This document shows, in pieces, positions 40,337-47,683 of a stretch of 64,000 bases of DNA. This DNA comes from Trueperaceae bacterium (GTDB lineage Bacteria > Deinococcota > Deinococci > Deinococcales > Trueperaceae), in contig PAMQ01000007.1 of NCBI GenBank assembly GCA_002707365.1, forward strand, positions 114,341 through 178,340. Direction: 5' to 3'. Below the pieces are notes generated by a model. The model was not told where the DNA came from. It saw only the letters and a program-made list of their open reading frames with translations, and searched no databases. Both the position numbers and the translations under genes were made by a program. How positions within the stretch are numbered: position 1 is the first letter of the stretch; each line of letters opens with the position of its first letter.

Positions 40337-40869
40337 TGTGACCAACCCTCTACCATTGGAAGGGCAATACCTTCTTGGTCAAATACCTGGCCACGTACCT
40401 TCTTTTGCAGCTGCATAACACCGTAAACAAGAGCTTCGGGCCTTGGTGGACATCCTGGAACAAAAATATCAACTGGTACTACCGAATTCACATTCTGAAC
40501 AACAGCGTAATTGTTGAACATGCCTCCGGAGCTAGCACACGCTCCCATCGAAATAACCCATTTGGGGTCGGGCATTTGATCGTAAACTCGTCGCATTACG
40601 GGTGCCATTTTCTTAGAGAGCCTCCCAGCAACGATCATCACATCTGCCTGCCGAGGGCTAGCTCGAAAAACTTCGGAACCAAATCGAGCCAAATCATTAC
40701 GCGAATTTGTTGATTGCATCATCTCAATGGCGCAACAAGCCAGTCCGAATGTTGCTGGCCAAAGGCTATTACTACGGCCCCAAGCAACGAGGCCCTTTAT
40801 TGTCGAGAATAAAATGCCCTCCGCCTCAAGTTCCTGAAAATCTTTCTCAAAAATATCTCGTATCGCCAT
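40333..40869 (-). CDS. nuoB: NADH-quinone oxidoreductase subunit B
   Basis: Carries the terminal cluster N2. Ligands: tandem Cys in [11 protein letters not shown], Cys in [11 protein letters not shown] and Cys in [15 protein letters not shown] 40869 is preferred; a GTG two codons upstream overlaps the nuoA stop as GTGA and may be used instead. 178-180 residues. Confidence 0.96.
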   Translation of the reverse strand: MAIRDIFEKDFQELEAEGILFSTIKGLVAWGRSNSLWPATFGLACCAIEMMQSTNSRNDLARFGSEVFRASPRQADVMIVAGRLSKKMAPVMRRVYDQMPDPKWVISMGACASSGGMFNNYAVVQNVNSVVPVDIFVPGCPPRPEALVYGVMQLQKKVRGQVFDQEGIALPMVEGWSQ

Positions 40870-40871
40870 AC

Positions 40872-41219
40872 TCACTTCCAGTTCAGTACACCTTTGCGCA
40901 ATATGTAAACGTAACCAATCGCCAGTATGATGACGAAAACGATGGCTTGCGCAAAGAGGAATTCAGGCGCCATTTTGAATTTAACTGCCAACGGATAGAA
41001 GAAAGCCGTCTCAATGTCAAAGATGATGAAAAGCATAGCAACAAGGTAGAAATGTACTGGAAAGCGTTCTCTAGCATTACTTGAAACAGGTACACCGGAT
41101 TCATAGGCATCTAGTTTTACTTGGCCTCCCTTTTTAGGCCCAAGCAAACCACCTACTATGAGTGCCATCACTCCAATAAAACCCGCAACTAGAAATAAAA
41201 GAAATAGTGCTGTATACAA
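40872..41219 (-). CDS. nuoA: NADH-quinone oxidoreductase subunit A
   Basis: Three-helix membrane subunit, 115 residues, first gene of the operon. [21 protein letters not shown] and [27 protein letters not shown] are typical, including the loop Glu and the membrane Glu/Asp. The only suitable start is TTG 41219, with GGGAGA about 12 nt upstream, a poor initiation site for such a highly used operon. Confidence 0.93.
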   Translation of the reverse strand: MYTALFLLFLVAGFIGVMALIVGGLLGPKKGGQVKLDAYESGVPVSSNARERFPVHFYLVAMLFIIFDIETAFFYPLAVKFKMAPEFLFAQAIVFVIILAIGYVYILRKGVLNWK

Positions 41220-41301
41220 GGACTTTCTTGTCTCCCTTCGGCCGCACCCAAAAGGCTATTGACTCCACCTTGTGCTGCATTTCACAACGTACAACCTACC
41301 T

Positions 41302-41330
41302 ATCGTACCATCGGGCTGCAAAGCACTCAA
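41302..41330 (-). promoter_or_regulatory. Putative nuo operon promoter
   Basis: On the minus strand TTGAGT (41330-41325), 17-nt spacer, TACGAT (41307-41302). It would give a leader of about 75 nt before nuoA. Confidence 0.45.
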
Positions 41331-41410
41331 GTAGGTATCGAAAGACAACAGTACAGTAGGCTTCTAGCTACCGAAAAGCCCTGTGATTACGTAGAGTGCA
41401 AATGATTCCC

Positions 41411-41439
41411 TTGACAGCCTCAGATCTCCTCCATATACT
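41411..41439 (+). promoter_or_regulatory. Consensus promoter of tRNA-Lys/tRNA-Glu
   Basis: Perfect TTGACA (41411-41416), 17-nt spacer and TATACT (41434-41439). The predicted start near 41446 lies about 30 nt before tRNA-Lys. Confidence 0.8.
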
Positions 41440-41475
41440 GACGTGGCTGCGCGGCCATCACGGCCACCGCTGGAA

Positions 41476-41551
41476 GGGTCGTTAGCTCAGTTGGTAGAGC
41501 AGCTGACTTTTAATCAGCGGGTCATAGGTTCGAGTCCTATACGACCCACCA
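41476..41551 (+). tRNA. tRNA-Lys (anticodon TTT)
   Basis: Cloverleaf with acceptor GGGTCGT/ACGACCC, D-loop AGCTCAGTTGGTAGAGC, anticodon stem GCTGA/TCAGC with loop CTTTTAA, T-loop TTCGAGT, discriminator A and encoded CCA (41549-41551). First of two tRNAs in one transcript. Confidence 0.97.
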
Positions 41552-41556
41552 CCCAG

Positions 41557-41631
41557 GGCCCCTTCGACTAGCGGTTAGGTCACCACCCTTTCAAGGTGGC
41601 GGCACGAGTTCGAATCTCGTAGGGGTCACCA
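41557..41631 (+). tRNA. tRNA-Glu (anticodon TTC)
   Basis: Acceptor GGCCCCT/AGGGGTC with one G-U pair, anticodon stem CCACC/GGTGG with loop CTTTCAA, T-loop TTCGAAT, discriminator A and encoded CCA (41629-41631). Only 5 nt after tRNA-Lys. Confidence 0.97.
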
Positions 41632-41634
41632 GAA

Positions 41635-41660
41635 TCGGGAGGAGCAGTTTCTCCTCCCGA
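41635..41660 (+). terminator. Hairpin after tRNA-Glu
   Basis: Perfect 10-bp stem TCGGGAGGAG/CTCCTCCCGA with a 6-nt loop, 3 nt after the tRNA-Glu CCA. There is no T-run behind it, so it may be a processing or pausing structure rather than a classical intrinsic terminator. Confidence 0.6.
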
Positions 41661-41837
41661 CCATCCCAAAAATTGGTTTAAACGCTGAATGACTCTAAAA
41701 CGTTAATTACTTACAAGTTGCCTTTGGGAGTGACTAAAGCCTTCATCTCATGGCCCGGTTACTTTTGGCGATAGAACCTTTTTAGGCCAGAGGGCTGTCA
41801 CATGTTGTGCAGAATGGTTTAAACTCTCTGTTGGTCC

Positions 41838-41913
41838 GGGCGATTAGCTCAGTTGGAAGAGCGTCCGCCTTACAAGCGGAAGGTCGGCGGTTCGAGCCCG
41901 TCATCGCCCACCA
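41838..41913 (+). tRNA. tRNA-Val (anticodon TAC)
   Basis: Acceptor GGGCGAT/ATCGCCC, D-loop AGCTCAGTTGGAAGAGC, anticodon stem TCCGC/GCGGA with loop CTTACAA, T-loop TTCGAGC, discriminator A and encoded CCA (41911-41913). About 200 nt downstream of tRNA-Glu and likely with its own promoter. A CCAGAA-CAT-TTCTGG hairpin begins at the CCA and is followed by a T-rich stretch near 41944. Confidence 0.97.
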
Positions 41914-42040
41914 GAACATTTCTGGCCATCACCGGACGCATTTGATTGTTTTTCTAGACTGCAAAGTATAAGGAACAACATCCGACTTACATCTCTTAGT
42001 CTCAGAACCTTAAGAAACCATTGGACTCCGATAACTTAAC

Positions 42041-42562
42041 TTATATACCTTTGTGTTGGATTAAAGCACCAATAATCGTGTCTACTATGCACTCCGGGCC
42101 GCTGGTAATTAATACTTCTATTGCATCTTTAGGGGGTTCAAGAGTAGCAAATTGACTCCGCAACATGCCCTCTTTCATGTAATGACCCTCACGGGACTGC
42201 ATTCGAGAATAGATCAAATCAAAGTCACCCGCTAAATAAACTAAATGAATACGGTTATCGTTCGCAAGTAGTATTTCTCGATAACTCTTTTTTAGGGCAG
42301 AACAGGCCAATACAGAGGATTGGCCTTCAGCTAACCGTTGTTGTACGAGTTCGCGCAAATTGAACAACCAAGGGTTTCTATCTTCGTCGCTCAGAGCTTT
42401 ACCTGAAGACATCTTGCTGATATTAGTTGCCGGATGGTAGTCATCTGCATCAAGGAAAAGCCAATCTAAACGTTCAGCTAGTAGACCACCAACAACAGTC
42501 TTCCCGGAGCCCGATACGCCCATTAGGACTACAGCTTTGGGATCTTGCCGGTCAAATTTCAT
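42041..42562 (-). CDS. gntK: Gluconokinase
   Basis: Phosphorylates D-gluconate to 6-phosphogluconate. The 173-residue shikimate-kinase-like fold has the P-loop GVSGSGKT (15-22), DADDYHPATNISKMSSGKALSDEDRNPWL, which is the GntK signature, and the ACSALKKSYREIL segment. ATG 42562 overlaps the larA-like stop as ATGA, so translation is coupled. Last gene of the three-gene sugar-acid operon. Confidence 0.94.
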   Translation of the reverse strand: MKFDRQDPKAVVLMGVSGSGKTVVGGLLAERLDWLFLDADDYHPATNISKMSSGKALSDEDRNPWLFNLRELVQQRLAEGQSSVLACSALKKSYREILLANDNRIHLVYLAGDFDLIYSRMQSREGHYMKEGMLRSQFATLEPPKDAIEVLITSGPECIVDTIIGALIQHKGI

Positions 42563-43824
42563 TCAGGCTCAACTCGGTACAAAATTTCGCCCGCTTTTTG
42601 AACAAACAGAATGCCCTCATCTTCTCTGTCTTTCCAGGATTGGGGATCAATAGTGTGTGGATCGATATAGCCTAAACCAAGCCGTTGGCATGTCTCAGCA
42701 TCTAGTTTGCTTGATAAAGTAACCTTTGCCCTTGGGTGTTCAATACCTCCCTCATAACGTCCAGCCCCTCTCACATGAGTGCTGTGCGCAATCACGCCAA
42801 GAGGTACGTCTTTAAAGCGATTCCATTGCGATAGAAAGTAGTCAAGTACGTGGTAACCAATCCTATGTATATAAGCGCCGTGAACACGACTTACTTCCGA
42901 AAGATGGGGAGCAAATATTATCACTTCGCCACCCTCAGCTAAAGCTGGTTCTAACTTGTACATTGCCTTGCCAGCAGTCCATAATTCGTCATACATGGTC
43001 GGGGCCCACGAAAGGATTTTGCGAAAAGGCCGCTTAACCCAACGGATGTGACGCTCAGAAGAAAGCGCAGCTGCTGCTTCCCAAGCCTCGTCCCGATCCC
43101 CAATAAATACTCCCGATAGACTTCCATCCTCGACTACTAGACCACAAAGTGTAATTGGAGTAGGTACGTACTCGGCAGCGGCATTGATCATTGCCCTCAC
43201 TGGGGTCTCAGCGATACCAATTGTGTCAACCACGCCTGCCAGAGCGCCAAGCCAATGGGTTGAGTTAATCATCTCAGGTCCACTTATTCCGGGGAAAAGG
43301 TACTTAACCCCTCCAGAGAAGCCTGCTACTTCGTGGGGAAAAACGGGACCCAGTATCAATATGTGATCGGCTTGGATTGCAAGTTGGTTAATTCGAATTT
43401 CCACGTCACCGGAAAGAGTTGGGTGCCAATAGTTAGATGCGACGCTCTTAATGCGGTCTTGCGTGAGTGTTCCTATAGTTGCGAGTTGATTAGGGTCATC
43501 CCATCGGTGGTTCAGAAGTCCAATATGCCCGTACTGGCCTTTCCGCTCCGACAACTCAAGGCCGAATAGGCGGCAAAGGTCCTGTTCAGTGAGAGGTGGG
43601 TGCGTACCAAGTGCCACCATAAAATCAACCTTCGCAGCCCCTCCAAGAGCGTCAGTTGTTAGACGAAACAACTCAGGTAGGGGTAAAGTACGAGTGTGAT
43701 CTGGGACCAACACCAGAACATGTTTGCCTGTAAAACGTTGGGCTAATCCCTTTTGAAATGTATCGATCAATACTTCTTTAGTAAGGATTTCTCCTCTCGG
43801 AGCTGTGACAGCGGCGTCCATCAT
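42559..43824 (-). CDS. LarA-family nickel-pincer racemase/epimerase
   Basis: LarA enzymes use the nickel-pincer nucleotide cofactor to racemise or epimerise 2-hydroxy acids. The 421-residue protein keeps the key residues: PDHTR (Asp42, Arg45), His75 in ALGTHPP, His164 and Lys174 in HEVAGFSGGVK and His190. The 10- and 16-residue spacing from His164 to Lys174 to His190 equals that of His174, Lys184 and His200 in Lactobacillus LarA. Its neighbours, a mannonate-oxidoreductase-type SDR and gluconokinase, point to a sugar acid such as gluconate/mannonate rather than lactate. Both junctions are 4-nt ATGA overlaps. larB, larC and larE are not in the window. Confidence 0.85.
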   Translation of the reverse strand: MMDAAVTAPRGEILTKEVLIDTFQKGLAQRFTGKHVLVLVPDHTRTLPLPELFRLTTDALGGAAKVDFMVALGTHPPLTEQDLCRLFGLELSERKGQYGHIGLLNHRWDDPNQLATIGTLTQDRIKSVASNYWHPTLSGDVEIRINQLAIQADHILILGPVFPHEVAGFSGGVKYLFPGISGPEMINSTHWLGALAGVVDTIGIAETPVRAMINAAAEYVPTPITLCGLVVEDGSLSGVFIGDRDEAWEAAAALSSERHIRWVKRPFRKILSWAPTMYDELWTAGKAMYKLEPALAEGGEVIIFAPHLSEVSRVHGAYIHRIGYHVLDYFLSQWNRFKDVPLGVIAHSTHVRGAGRYEGGIEHPRAKVTLSSKLDAETCQRLGLGYIDPHTIDPQSWKDREDEGILFVQKAGEILYRVEPE

Positions 43825-44633
43825 ATGCCTCCGAACGCGGAGAACCCTCCATCTACAGGTACAACAACTCCAGTCACAAAACGACTAGCATCTGAGGCTA
43901 ACCAAACTGCTGTACCAATCAACTCTTCAGGTTCTCCAAACCGCCCCATTGGGGTTTGCTTGACTATCTGCGTACCTCTCTCAGTAAGACTACCGTCTGG
44001 GTTTAGGAGCAATCCCCGGTTTTGTTCGCCTACGAAAAATCCTGGGGCAATAGCGTTGACGCGCACCCCTTGCCCATAAGTTTGCGCCATGTGTACTGCA
44101 AGCCAGCGGGTGAGGTTATCAACAGCTCCCTTAGCCGCACTATAACCAAGAACGCGAGTAAGTGGTTTCTGAGCAGCCATTGAAGAAATATTGACAATGC
44201 TCCCATATCCTTCAGACGCAATAACTTCGCCAAACACCTGGATGGGGAGAAGGGTTCCCGTGAGATTGAGTTCGACCACTGAACGGAAAGCGTCATCAGA
44301 AAGGTTGAAAAGCGTGACTTCATCGAAGACAGTGGCTTCGGGTAAATTCCCGCCAGCGGCGTTTATTAGGATGTCTATACGGTTCCAAGCTTTCAAAACC
44401 TGTCCAATAGCTCCCTTTAGTTGTTTCCTGTCAGTTACATCTGCAATAACGGCCATAGCTGCACCGCCTTCCAACCGAATTGCTTCAACTACCTGGCTTG
44501 CTGCCTCAGGACGCCGACTAATAATCACTACCCTTGCTCCGGCGGCGGCTAGACCTCGAGCCATCGCTCCTCCTAACGCACCACTTCCGCCGGTCACTAT
44601 TGCGGTCTTTCCTTCCAGCTGGAACGAAATCAC
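43821..44633 (-). CDS. SDR oxidoreductase, D-mannonate oxidoreductase (UxuB-like SDR) type
   Basis: NAD(P)-dependent short-chain dehydrogenase with TGGSGALGG cofactor motif (about 14-22), NAAGG, Ser in NISSM and catalytic Tyr164/Lys168 in GYSAAKG. The insert APGFFVGEQNRGLLLNPDGSLTERG and the ending VVPVDGGFSAFGGI are characteristic of SDR-type fructuronate reductases/D-mannonate oxidoreductases. GTG 44633 is used because GGGGAG lies 6 nt upstream; the longer frame would translate the ribosome-binding site. First gene of the operon with the LarA homologue and gntK. Gluconate 5-dehydrogenase activity is an alternative. Confidence 0.85.
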   Translation of the reverse strand: MISFQLEGKTAIVTGGSGALGGAMARGLAAAGARVVIISRRPEAASQVVEAIRLEGGAAMAVIADVTDRKQLKGAIGQVLKAWNRIDILINAAGGNLPEATVFDEVTLFNLSDDAFRSVVELNLTGTLLPIQVFGEVIASEGYGSIVNISSMAAQKPLTRVLGYSAAKGAVDNLTRWLAVHMAQTYGQGVRVNAIAPGFFVGEQNRGLLLNPDGSLTERGTQIVKQTPMGRFGEPEELIGTAVWLASDASRFVTGVVVPVDGGFSAFGGI

Positions 44634-44927
44634 ATCAGGCTCCCCTCTCAAAACAAAACCAACTCTAAAGCCTTACACGCCACTACGAGACCTATTTGAT
44701 ACCCTACGGACACTTGTTTATACTTCCCTTAGTCCGTAAGCAAAGTGGAATTTCAGGACTACTTGTTCCGCTCATAATCTTGCAACCTCCAAGCAGCATA
44801 TACCTGACAACATCATTAGTCGGGGTCAGCTTCTGGAATACCCTCAGACACTGACCGGAGCCAACTATGGGCCTCCTTAAGCCTGAATTGTACTAATTCA
44901 ACAAGTCCTTGAGGGCCAGGTGACTGC
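44634..44927. other. Intergenic region between divergent sugar-acid and GH32-like units
   Basis: About 290 nt before the small leaderless ORF. For the minus strand, TTTGCT-16-TATAAA near 44712-44740 could drive the SDR-larA-gntK operon. No repeats or RNA genes seen. Confidence 0.3.
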
Positions 44928-44933
44928 TATACT
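44928..44933 (+). promoter_or_regulatory. Extended -10 promoter upstream of GH32-like gene
   Basis: TGC-TATACT, an extended -10 element, followed by 7 nt and a GTG at 44941. It would start transcription at the small ORF, about 130 nt before the glycosidase gene. Confidence 0.5.
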
Positions 44934-44940
44934 TGCTCCC

Positions 44941-45045
44941 GTGACCGATGGGCACAAAGTAAACCTGGAGAACGAAAGAACTCGGCCCTCTCCATATACA
45001 GAGATGCTCTTCGGTTCACACTGGGTCGCACCCATCTGGCATTAG
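44941..45045 (+). CDS. Possible 34-residue leaderless leader ORF
   Basis: GTG 44941 opens a 34-codon frame ending in TAG at 45045, just before the ribosome-binding site of the GH32-like gene. The peptide is hydrophilic in its first half and ends in FGSHWVAPIWH. Its start has the same 7-nt distance to a TATACT box as other probable leaderless genes here. No family recognised. It may be a real small protein, a regulatory leader peptide or a chance frame at a transcription start. Confidence 0.35.
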   Translation: MTDGHKVNLENERTRPSPYTEMLFGSHWVAPIWH

Positions 45046-45070
45046 ACGACGTTTATTTAGGAGGTAATTC

Positions 45071-46510
45071 GTGGGCATCGTTTACGTTTCTCCCGAGAAA
45101 ATGTGGGATACGTGGATCTACCAGGCCGGAAACGAGTTCCACCTGTTCTTCCTCTCGGAAGGCAACATAGGTAGGGCAGTTTCAGCAGATCTGATCCACT
45201 GGAACCATTTGCCACCTATCAAGAATATGGCCGTCGTCGGGGATTGGGACGAAACAGGGATGAGGATGACCGGTAGCGTAGCCAAGGTCGGTGAATCGTA
45301 TTATCTGTGCTACGGCTCCCGTGGTGAGGGTACTCCAATCGGGTTGATCCGCTCCGAGGATCTCGTGACATGGACGCGAGTGGGAGATCATCCGATTCTG
45401 CCCTCGAAAACACCCTACGACGCTGGCAACTCCTGGCGTGACCTTACGGCATACCTCGACGAAGAAGCCGGGGTCTGGAATGGGTACCTGTATGCGATCC
45501 ATGGAGAAACCGGAAAACCAGCGATCGCCCACATCCGGTCAAAGGATTATTTCACCTGGTCTTATCACGAACCGATCTACATGAGCGAAGAGACCTACAG
45601 TCGGACCAACAACGGATTCGTGGACCTCGAGGTTCCAGACTATTTCGAGATGGAAGGCACTCGCTACATGCTCTTCTCGAGCTGCCAGTCCAGAAAACAC
45701 TCAACCTCGGGCAGAACCGACGCCATGGGCACATGGTACATAAGAGCAGATGTGGGGAACGAATCCTGGGAATTGCCTGCAGCGCCTCTACTTCTGGGCT
45801 CGGGCCAGGGCAGATTCGACAACTACGTAGGTCGCACGGTAATGTTTCGTGGTCAGCGGTTGCTCTACCATCATACCTGGGGTGAAGGCAAAGTCTCCTG
45901 GGCCACACCGAAGCTCATAACCCAAGATGCCAACGACAATCTCGTTCTCCGTTATTGGCCAGACCTTGATCGCTTGATAACAGGTGCCGCCACAGTTAAT
46001 CGGAATTTCTCCGTGCATGCCGCTTCAAATGAGACAGCGTGTGAGCTGATCGACACGACGGTCGAAGACTTTATGCTGACCTGCACTGCCGACGTATCTC
46101 ACGCAAATAGTGCAACATTGCTCTGGCACGTCCAACCTGTTCGCCACTCACATAGAGCGGGAAGCACCATTGTCGCCTCAGGCCTTCACATCGATCCCAA
46201 ACAGAACACCATCTCTTTGATGGAGGTTCGGTACCTTGAACAAAGTATTCGTCGCTTCAATGGTAATACGTACCCGAGATATCTACGCGATAACTATGCC
46301 TTTGGGACGCTCAATTGCGGAAAACTCCAGATCAGAATCATCTCGAGAGCGCATCAAGTGGAAATCTATATCAACGATGTATGGGTGTTCTCGATGGACA
46401 TGTCGGATCTACCCTTATCAGGCCAGTTCGGCATACTCTGTGATTCCGGGCAGACGCATCTTTCTGAAGTAGTAATTTCCGAGCTCGAACCACTGGCGCG
46501 AGAGTATTAG
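45071..46510 (+). CDS. GH32-like beta-propeller glycosidase
   Basis: A 479-residue cytoplasmic protein (no signal peptide) with a five-bladed propeller and a C-terminal beta-sandwich, as in GH32/GH68 fructosidases. Degenerate versions of the three acidic motifs can be aligned: MWDTW...NEFHLFFLS for the NDPNG nucleophile region, SWRDLTAY for RDP and FVDLEVPDYF for ECPD. The later LLYHHTWGEGKVSWATPK also fits. Start GTG 45071 with AGGAGG 6 nt upstream. Composition is more GC-rich than its neighbours and the antisense strand is unusually open, hinting at acquisition by transfer. Substrate probably a fructose- or related furanose-containing sugar. Confidence 0.75.
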   Translation: MGIVYVSPEKMWDTWIYQAGNEFHLFFLSEGNIGRAVSADLIHWNHLPPIKNMAVVGDWDETGMRMTGSVAKVGESYYLCYGSRGEGTPIGLIRSEDLVTWTRVGDHPILPSKTPYDAGNSWRDLTAYLDEEAGVWNGYLYAIHGETGKPAIAHIRSKDYFTWSYHEPIYMSEETYSRTNNGFVDLEVPDYFEMEGTRYMLFSSCQSRKHSTSGRTDAMGTWYIRADVGNESWELPAAPLLLGSGQGRFDNYVGRTVMFRGQRLLYHHTWGEGKVSWATPKLITQDANDNLVLRYWPDLDRLITGAATVNRNFSVHAASNETACELIDTTVEDFMLTCTADVSHANSATLLWHVQPVRHSHRAGSTIVASGLHIDPKQNTISLMEVRYLEQSIRRFNGNTYPRYLRDNYAFGTLNCGKLQIRIISRAHQVEIYINDVWVFSMDMSDLPLSGQFGILCDSGQTHLSEVVISELEPLAREY

Positions 46511-46660
46511 TAGCTAACCGCAATAACTAACCCATAGAATTAATTTATTTAAAGCCTATTAAAGGTACCGGCGTCCTGTGAAGTCATTAAATGTTCACTC
46601 GCAACGCTAGAAGGAAAGGTCTTGGCAGCCACTGAGGGTCCAGCCACTGATCACGGAGGT

Positions 46661-46666
46661 TAATAT
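46661..46666 (+). promoter_or_regulatory. -10 box of the sugar isomerase/epimerase gene (leaderless type)
   Basis: TAATAT followed by 6 nt and ATG 46673. A GGAGG further upstream is 13 nt from the ATG, too far for optimal initiation. Confidence 0.4.
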
Positions 46667-46672
46667 TAACCA

Positions 46673-47578
46673 ATGAATCCCGAAACAGTGTTTGAACTGG
46701 GCATTATTAGTGACGAAATTAGTGACGATGTTGACTGCGCTTGCAATCTAATCCGCGAGTGGGGCTTGAACCACGTTGAACTCCGACGAATGTGGGGCAA
46801 AAACATTCTCGAGTTAAATCCTGAAGAGGTTGAACACGCTGCGGGGATAGTAAAACGACATGGCCTTACGGTCACTGCGGTTGCTTCTCCGATATTTAAG
46901 TCTTCCCGTGATGGCAAAATTAGCAAGGAGGCGCAGGGTGACTTTCTACTAGAAGGGTTCAATAGCTTTGAAGAGCAACTTAATTTAATTCGTAAGGCAT
47001 CTGATATTGCGAAACAGCTCGGCACTAATTTTATTCGGATATTCACTTTTTGGCGCGAACTTTGGAGCACAGCTTTAGTCGATGATGTTAGCGATAAACT
47101 GATCGAAGCAGCTCGGCTAGCACGTGACCTGGACATTGTTCTGTTGGTGGAAAACGAACCTGTATGCATAGTGGGATCAGGCAAGGAACTGGGGCAACTT
47201 TTCCAAGTAATTGACCAGAAAACGGATATCGAAGTTCGGAAGCATATAGCAATGCTCTGGGATCCTGGTAATGCTTCTTACGGTAACAGCGAGACTCCCT
47301 ATCCTGACGGTTACGATTTCCTAGACCCTACCCGTATCAAACACATTCACTTGAAGGATTCGACACTTGACAAAGACGGAAATCGACAATATGTGCCAAT
47401 GGGCCACGGAACCATAGATTACGTTCAACAACTGAGAAATCTCAAGGAAAACGGTTATCAAGGAAGCCTAGTTCTAGAACCCCATTTCCACCCTGAGGGT
47501 CACACTAAAGAGTGGGCAGCGCATGTGTGTGTAGTTGCAGCTAAAGAGGTTCTTCGGCAAGCCCTAGATGATCGGTAG
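46673..47578 (+). CDS. Sugar phosphate isomerase/epimerase (AP-endonuclease-2 fold TIM barrel)
   Basis: A 301-residue TIM-barrel protein of the xylose-isomerase-like superfamily. Likely metal ligands: Glu in LLVENEP, Asp in MLWDPGNASY, His in IKHIHLKDS and Glu in SLVLEPHFHPEG. The pattern resembles tagatose/psicose 3-epimerases and inositol-pathway IolE/IolH-type enzymes; the exact sugar is unknown. Lies between the GH32-like gene (same strand) and a Gfo/Idh/MocA oxidoreductase on the other strand, a common combination in carbohydrate catabolism. Confidence 0.85.
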   Translation: MNPETVFELGIISDEISDDVDCACNLIREWGLNHVELRRMWGKNILELNPEEVEHAAGIVKRHGLTVTAVASPIFKSSRDGKISKEAQGDFLLEGFNSFEEQLNLIRKASDIAKQLGTNFIRIFTFWRELWSTALVDDVSDKLIEAARLARDLDIVLLVENEPVCIVGSGKELGQLFQVIDQKTDIEVRKHIAMLWDPGNASYGNSETPYPDGYDFLDPTRIKHIHLKDSTLDKDGNRQYVPMGHGTIDYVQQLRNLKENGYQGSLVLEPHFHPEGHTKEWAAHVCVVAAKEVLRQALDDR

Positions 47579-47683
47579 GGCTGATCATGGACATTCGAAA
47601 AGTCACTCTGTCTATTAGGTTCCCATAGACGGTTCTATACCCAAAATCCCATTAGGTAATTCGTAAGTCGCACCGTACTCTTC

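Noticed and set aside
45182-46018. Several antisense ORFs under the GH32-like gene
   Set aside because: They arise from the higher GC of that gene; rich in Arg, Pro and Ser with no domain and no ribosome-binding sites.
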